Positions 60,447 to 64,000 of a stretch of 64,000 nucleotides of DNA are shown here, piece after piece (position 1 is the stretch's first letter; each line of letters starts with the position of its first letter). The notes under the pieces were generated by a model that was not told the origin of the DNA, did no database searches, and saw only the letters and a list, made by a program, of their open reading frames with translations. This DNA is from Cupriavidus phytohabitans (GTDB lineage: Bacteria > Pseudomonadota > Gammaproteobacteria > Burkholderiales > Burkholderiaceae). The translations under genes and the position numbers were made by a program. The stretch spans positions 1 through 64,000 of the forward strand of contig NZ_AUFE01000029.1 in the NCBI RefSeq assembly GCF_000426345.1, given 5' to 3'.

Positions 60447-60477
60447 CCCGAATACTACCAAATCGGTAGTATTCGGG
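60447..60477. promoter_or_regulatory. 31-bp palindromic operator between the membrane protein and XRE genes
   Basis: CCCGAATACTACC (60447-60459) and GGTAGTATTCGGG (60465-60477) are perfect 13-bp arms with AAATC between them. It is the only large palindrome in the 121-bp gap between divergent starts 60404 and 60526, the expected place for an XRE repressor to control both genes. Confidence 0.85.
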
Positions 60478-60525
60478 GCGAGCCAAAACCCGACGATTCT
60501 TGTCTTCAGCCACTTGAAGGCACGC

Positions 60526-60828
60526 ATGTCGGTATTTGCTCGACGACTCAAAGCAGCACGCCTACGCACCGGACTATCTCAGGAACGTCTCGGCATCGAG
60601 GCCGGACTTGATCCGATGTCGGCTAGCGCACGGATGAATCGCTATGAGCAAGGAAAGCGTGTACCCGACGCACCGTTGGTCGAGCGGATTGCCGCCGTAC
60701 TAGGCGTGCCGGTCGCCTACCTTCACTCAGTCGATGATGACGAAGCCGATCTGCTTCTGAAGTTTCATCGCCTGAACAAGAAACAACGCGCCAAGATCAT
60801 CGCCTTCATAGACGAAGTGTCGGGTTAG
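60526..60828 (+). CDS. XRE-family transcriptional regulator
   Basis: This 100-residue protein has a Cro/CI-type helix-turn-helix: FARRLKAARLRTGLSQERLG, then GLDPMSASARMNRYEQGKRVP, and VERIAAVLGVPVAYLHSVDD. The stretch after the HTH (LLLKFHRLNKKQRAKIIAFI) may form a dimerisation helix. GAAGG 5 nt before ATG 60526 is its ribosome-binding site. It is divergent from the membrane protein gene with the 13-5-13 palindrome between them, so autoregulation and control of the envelope group are likely. Confidence 0.9.
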   Translation: MSVFARRLKAARLRTGLSQERLGIEAGLDPMSASARMNRYEQGKRVPDAPLVERIAAVLGVPVAYLHSVDDDEADLLLKFHRLNKKQRAKIIAFIDEVSG

Positions 60829-60906
60829 CGAAGCGGGCTTATGAGACAGCCGCCGCTTGCGCGGTTGCCGATTGACGTACCCGCATGACGGCCTGATGGC
60901 TGATCT

Positions 60907-61608
60907 TCATGCCCGACGCGACTTGCGACGATCTGGCCAATCGATCAGTGCGCATGGGACGCCATCGGGTCCAATACCGGTCAGGTCGTTGAATTCTTCT
61001 TCTTTGATCTGCTGCGCCAGCCGCGACAGCGTGGACCGGGAACAGCCAGTGGCCGCGATGATGGTGTTCCAGCTATCGCCCCGGCGCAGCATGTTCATGA
61101 TGGCGGCGTTCCGCTGGACATCCGGCTTGCGACCCTTGTAGCCGCCTTCGGCCTTCAGCTTCTCGATCCCCTGCTTCTGCCTGCGACGCCGGTCCTCGTA
61201 GTCCTTGCGGGCGATTGCGGCGAGGACATCAAGCATCATGGCGTTGAGAGCGTCCATCATCCGCCCTGTGATGTCGTCCGCGTTGGTCGTCATCATCCAT
61301 GAAGTTGGCAGGTCAAGGGCAACCACCCGGACCCGGCGCGATTGCAGTTCGCCCTTCAACCGTTGCCAGTCATCGTTGTTAAGTCTCGACAACCGATCCA
61401 CCTGCTCGCATAAAAGTAGGTCCCCTTCGTGGCAATCGGCAAGCAGACGGAACAACTCAGGTCGGTGAAGCGAAGCCCCGGACTCGTTCTCCATGTAGAA
61501 CGACGCGATCTGTAGTCCCCGTTCCTTGGCGAACTCAATCAGGTCTGACCGCGCACGATTCGCGTCCTGATCTTTGGTGGATGCACGAAGGTACGCTCTG
61601 ACGTACAT
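60907..61608 (-). CDS. Serine recombinase (resolvase/invertase family)
   Basis: This 233-residue recombinase has a resolvase N-terminal domain: YVRAYLRASTKDQDANRARS holds the catalytic Ser (about residue 10), with LLCEQVDRLSRLNNDDW and a long E-helix (DALNAMMLDVLAAIARKDYE, RRRRQKQGIEKLKAEGGYKG). The C-terminal HTH (SWNTIIAATGCSRSTLSRL) binds DNA. Size fits the small resolvase/invertase kind, not large integrases. ATG 61608 with GAGGTGG before it is preferred over GTG 61614. A res or inversion site may be in the upstream non-coding region. Confidence 0.92.
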   Translation of the reverse strand: MYVRAYLRASTKDQDANRARSDLIEFAKERGLQIASFYMENESGASLHRPELFRLLADCHEGDLLLCEQVDRLSRLNNDDWQRLKGELQSRRVRVVALDLPTSWMMTTNADDITGRMMDALNAMMLDVLAAIARKDYEDRRRRQKQGIEKLKAEGGYKGRKPDVQRNAAIMNMLRRGDSWNTIIAATGCSRSTLSRLAQQIKEEEFNDLTGIGPDGVPCALIDWPDRRKSRRA

Positions 61609-61998
61609 AACCACCTCATCGGTCTGTTTAGGATGGTTCGCATATTAATAGTTCGATTAGGGTGGTGTCAAGCCGTATATCGAACCAATCGAGAACCAGT
61701 TCGCCTGACCTATACCCATTTGGGACCAGTCGGTCACATATCTCCCGACCTGCGGTCGTGCGCTTCGCGAACACGTTGACTTGCTACCTGCGGACCGGAC
61801 GGACACGGCGTACCCTCTCATCTCCAATAGCCACAAAAAAGAGAAAAATCAGTTTCTATCCGGTCTCTTTTTCGAACCCGACCTTTGGACAGCTGGACAC
61901 CCCTATAGGGGTGTGTCCGTGTCTGTCCGCAATTGGTCACTGGTTTCGTCCTTGTGGACAAGCTGGTCATTCATGTTTGTCCGCTTGTCCGCGAAGTC
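61609..61998. other. Gene-free stretch with TGTCC repeats, possible replication or recombination site
   Basis: This 390-bp gap lies upstream of the serine recombinase and 3' of the primase-helicase gene. Its left half is AT-rich, with CGAAC repeats near 61634-61650 (minus-strand CGAAC-N9-CGAAC). The right half has seven copies of TGTCC/GGACA and an 18-bp palindrome. No coding frame has support. Confidence 0.55.
61887..61990. repeat. Iteron-like cluster of TGTCC/GGACA around a palindrome
   Basis: GGACA at 61887 and 61895, TGTCC at 61914 and 61924, GGACA at 61956, TGTCC at 61978 and 61986. The first and last pairs are each 8 bp apart. ACACCCCTATAGGGGTGT (61897-61914) is a perfect 18-bp palindrome in the cluster. 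This is the kind of array a replication initiator or recombinase could bind. Confidence 0.55.
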
Positions 61999-64000
61999 CT
62001 ATCTTTTAGGCCAGTAGTTGTTGCCGTGCTTGCCAACGCGATTTGCACGCAACAGTTGGTCAACTGCACGGGTGAACGCCTTGCGCTGCGAATCAGCGGT
62101 ACCCGTACTGATACCTGCGTCGATGGCAGCAGTTTTCCACTTATCTACGTGAACCACGAGGTCGGGACCGAACATGCCCTCAGCCGTCAGCAATTCGGAG
62201 TCAGGCGGAACACCGTTGACGTCGGTAATGTCTTTCAGCACGCGAAGACACGCAATCGCAGGTTTTGTCAGCTTCTCACCAGTGGCTTTCTTGTTCGTCT
62301 GCACATCGAGAGGAACCAAAGCACCGGCGCTCTCACCGCCGCCTAAAGACATGCCCTCGACCTCAAAGTGAAATTCGAAGTCCTCGGGACCATCCTTCAT
62401 CTTGGTGCATTGCAGAACACGAAGACCGCTAGCGCGCTTATCCACGCGGTATTCGTGGTCCATAGCAGCTTTCAAGGCCGAAGCACCCCGTGCTCTATCT
62501 TTATCGCTGTTCCCGGAGTGGTGAACCAGCACGACCGACGCATTGAGCGGGATGCGCAGATGCGTATCAATATTGCTCATCAGGCGATTCACGTCGGTGT
62601 TGCTGTTCTCGTCCCCATTGCCGAAGCTACGGGCTAACGTGTCGATGATGATCATGCACGGCTTGTCAGCCGAGACCAGCCCAGTGATTGTTTTCGAAAG
62701 ATCGCGAGCACTATCTTGGTCAGAAAGCGGGACAGGGTGCTTCAACAGATGAAAGGGCTTACCTTCTAAAGAGACGCCGTTGGTCTTCTCCCAGACCTTC
62801 AATCTGCGACGGAAGCCGTTGAGTCCTTCGCCGATAATATAGAAGACCGGAACGGGTTCCACTTCTTGACCATGCCAGTCGGTGCCGGTCGCCACGCAAC
62901 AAGCCCAATCCATAGCGACGAAGCTTTTCCCGCTGCCGGATGCACCGAACAACATGCACGTCGTGCTCTGTTCCAAGACGCCATCGATCAGCCACTCGGT
63001 TGTGGTGGTTTCGGCCATGAAGTCCGTAGCACGGACGAATTCATATTTGCGCGAACTGTCCGTCGAGACTTCGTGTGCGGTCTGGGCACCCGTTCCGGCA
63101 TTGCGACCGGACAGGGCCTTCTCGATGGTCATCTGCCCATAGGTCTTGCCATCACTGGAATGCGATTTGCCCCATTTCTCAGGTCGGAATAGCGCCGATA
63201 CCTGAAACAGACGATCCAACTGCCCACTGTCCTGAGTGAAGCGGGCCAGCATGTTCGCAAGCGCCAATTCCGCTTCAGACTGGCTTTGGTAGTCGGAAAA
63301 ATCGCCGTCATCGAACAACTTTCGGAACCGATCACCGCTACCGGCCTGCGCCGCTTTTGCCAGAATGATGGCATCGTCCAGCATTTTCGCGACGCCGCTG
63401 TCGGTCTTCTGCGCCACGTCCACGTCTGCCGCCGTCGATTTATGGAAATGTGTTTGGTACAGCCATTCGAGGGCTTTCGGCTGGTGCGTGATGTCGGCCC
63501 CGTCGCTGAGTTCATGGCCCGTGACCGTAAAGTAACGACTGCTACCTTCACCGTAGCATTCAAAGTTCTTGTGCAGGGTGCCCTTGCCGAAGCGGCCAAA
63601 CGTGCCACAGGTCAGAATGTGGAGGCCGTCGCCACCCGGCGACTTTTCCACGTATGCCCCTTGGAACTGCGCAACGATCTCAGTCGCCAGCGGCGTCAGT
63701 TCGCCGGATGCGTCGATAACGTGGTCAAGGTCAACGCCTACCAGATCACCCCGAAGATTGATACCGATGCCATCGAACTCGCCAGCTTCATAGGCGGCAC
63801 GCACCTGGTCGAAAGTCGCCCACGTTGCCGGATCATCGGGCTTGGCGTATCCACCGTTGATTTGGAACAACGGCTTCGTCCACTTGTTTTTCTCTGTTAG
63901 CTCGTAACGCCACAGAACCCAATGCGGATGATTCTTGATGCTGGCCGGGATGCCGTCGAAATTTACCGGCAGGACTTCAGGCTTTTGGGGTGCGAGGAGA
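61999..64000 (-). CDS. Primase-polymerase / RepA-like helicase fusion, 5' end outside the window
   Basis: This replication protein is open to the right edge, so its true start is outside. The codons right of 63870 remain in frame (reading NFDGIPASIKNHPHWVLWRY before FQINGGYAKPDDPATW), so the TTG at 63870 is not the start. The N-terminal part is a primase/polymerase-like domain with GIGINLRGDLVGVDLDHV, the acidic active-site strand, and KSPGGDGLHILTCG. The C-terminal part is a RecA-like ATPase of the RepA kind: FGASGSGKSFVAMDW (Walker A) and CMIIIDTLARSFG (Walker B). It could replicate the excised element. About 667 codons are visible. Confidence 0.88.
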   Translation of the reverse strand, partial: LLAPQKPEVLPVNFDGIPASIKNHPHWVLWRYELTEKNKWTKPLFQINGGYAKPDDPATWATFDQVRAAYEAGEFDGIGINLRGDLVGVDLDHVIDASGELTPLATEIVAQFQGAYVEKSPGGDGLHILTCGTFGRFGKGTLHKNFECYGEGSSRYFTVTGHELSDGADITHQPKALEWLYQTHFHKSTAADVDVAQKTDSGVAKMLDDAIILAKAAQAGSGDRFRKLFDDGDFSDYQSQSEAELALANMLARFTQDSGQLDRLFQVSALFRPEKWGKSHSSDGKTYGQMTIEKALSGRNAGTGAQTAHEVSTDSSRKYEFVRATDFMAETTTTEWLIDGVLEQSTTCMLFGASGSGKSFVAMDWACCVATGTDWHGQEVEPVPVFYIIGEGLNGFRRRLKVWEKTNGVSLEGKPFHLLKHPVPLSDQDSARDLSKTITGLVSADKPCMIIIDTLARSFGNGDENSNTDVNRLMSNIDTHLRIPLNASVVLVHHSGNSDKDRARGASALKAAMDHEYRVDKRASGLRVLQCTKMKDGPEDFEFHFEVEGMSLGGGESAGALVPLDVQTNKKATGEKLTKPAIACLRVLKDITDVNGVPPDSELLTAEGMFGPDLVVHVDKWKTAAIDAGISTGTADSQRKAFTRAVDQLLRANRVGKHGNNYWPKR

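Larger units (their letters stand above)
54725..64000. mobile_element. Integrative element beside moaC, right end outside the window
   Basis: From just after moaC the base composition is visibly less GC-rich, and genes are of mobile-element type: tyrosine integrase at the border, serine recombinase, XRE regulator and a primase-helicase replicase. Cargo is a leftward group of envelope-associated genes. The left border lies between 54725 and about 54860; no tRNA is present, and the matching attachment repeat would be beyond 64000. No phage structural or conjugation genes are seen in this part. It could be a satellite or plasmid-like integrative element. Confidence 0.8.

Noticed and set aside
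61662..62009. 115-codon plus-strand frame in the TGTCC-rich region
   Set aside because: Composition is Ser/Arg/Pro-rich without domain, no ribosome-binding site, and it overlaps the replicase 3' end.

Overview
The window is a GC-rich betaproteobacterial chromosome segment. Gene order and protein types (pgk-pyk-fba-purC-purE-purK-sua5 on one strand, two orphan Bug-type binding proteins, NodT-type outer membrane lipoprotein, PACE pump) point to Burkholderiaceae, most likely Cupriavidus or Ralstonia. This assignment is from recall of gene content, not from a search. I see no rRNA, tRNA or CRISPR array.

Layout. 1-530: the 3' end of an IS3-family transposase cut by the left edge. 600-11,000: ordinary housekeeping and accessory genes: an SDR dehydrogenase behind a palindromic operator, a LysR/BASS-type transporter pair, amiC-tsaE divergent from queG, an AEC transporter, a chalcone-isomerase-like secreted protein, a Bug protein, ogt-xerD-ybaK-plsY. 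12,900-24,830: an OmpR/EnvZ-type two-component system divergent from a four-gene mdtABC-plus-outer-membrane-factor efflux operon, an arrangement that recalls baeSR-mdtABC. 24,825-26,300: LysR divergent from a PACE efflux gene. 26,340-29,490: flavin monooxygenase, periplasmic binding protein and MarR regulator in one operon with a MarR-like operator over its promoter. 29,530-32,505: dacB, azlCD. 32,549-40,515 (minus strand): sua5, purK, purE, purC, fba, pyk, pgk, separated by REP-like palindromes. 40,872-43,219: two tandem LuxR-type paralogues. 43,312-54,724: a second Bug protein, a SNF2 helicase, ilvE, a zinc-ribbon protein, waaF, an NTF2-like protein, a YheT-type hydrolase, a BepA-type protease and moaC.

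54,725-64,000 (continues past the right edge): an integrative element with visibly lower GC, inserted beside moaC. It carries a tyrosine integrase, a serine recombinase, an XRE regulator with a 13-5-13 palindromic operator, a primase/helicase fusion that is open to the right edge, and an uncharacterised leftward envelope module: a three-helix membrane protein ending in an LprI-like domain, a secreted LprI-like protein, a YbjN-like protein and a lipoprotein. Downstream of integrase there is a probable structured non-coding RNA with its own terminator.

A recurring theme is short tandem repeats of 9-14 bp placed at gene ends, either in signal peptides or across stop codons. The best candidates for something undescribed are the element's envelope module, the structured RNA beside the integrase, the TGTCC-rich region next to the replicase, and the Ser/Thr/Gly insertion in the MdtC-like pump.
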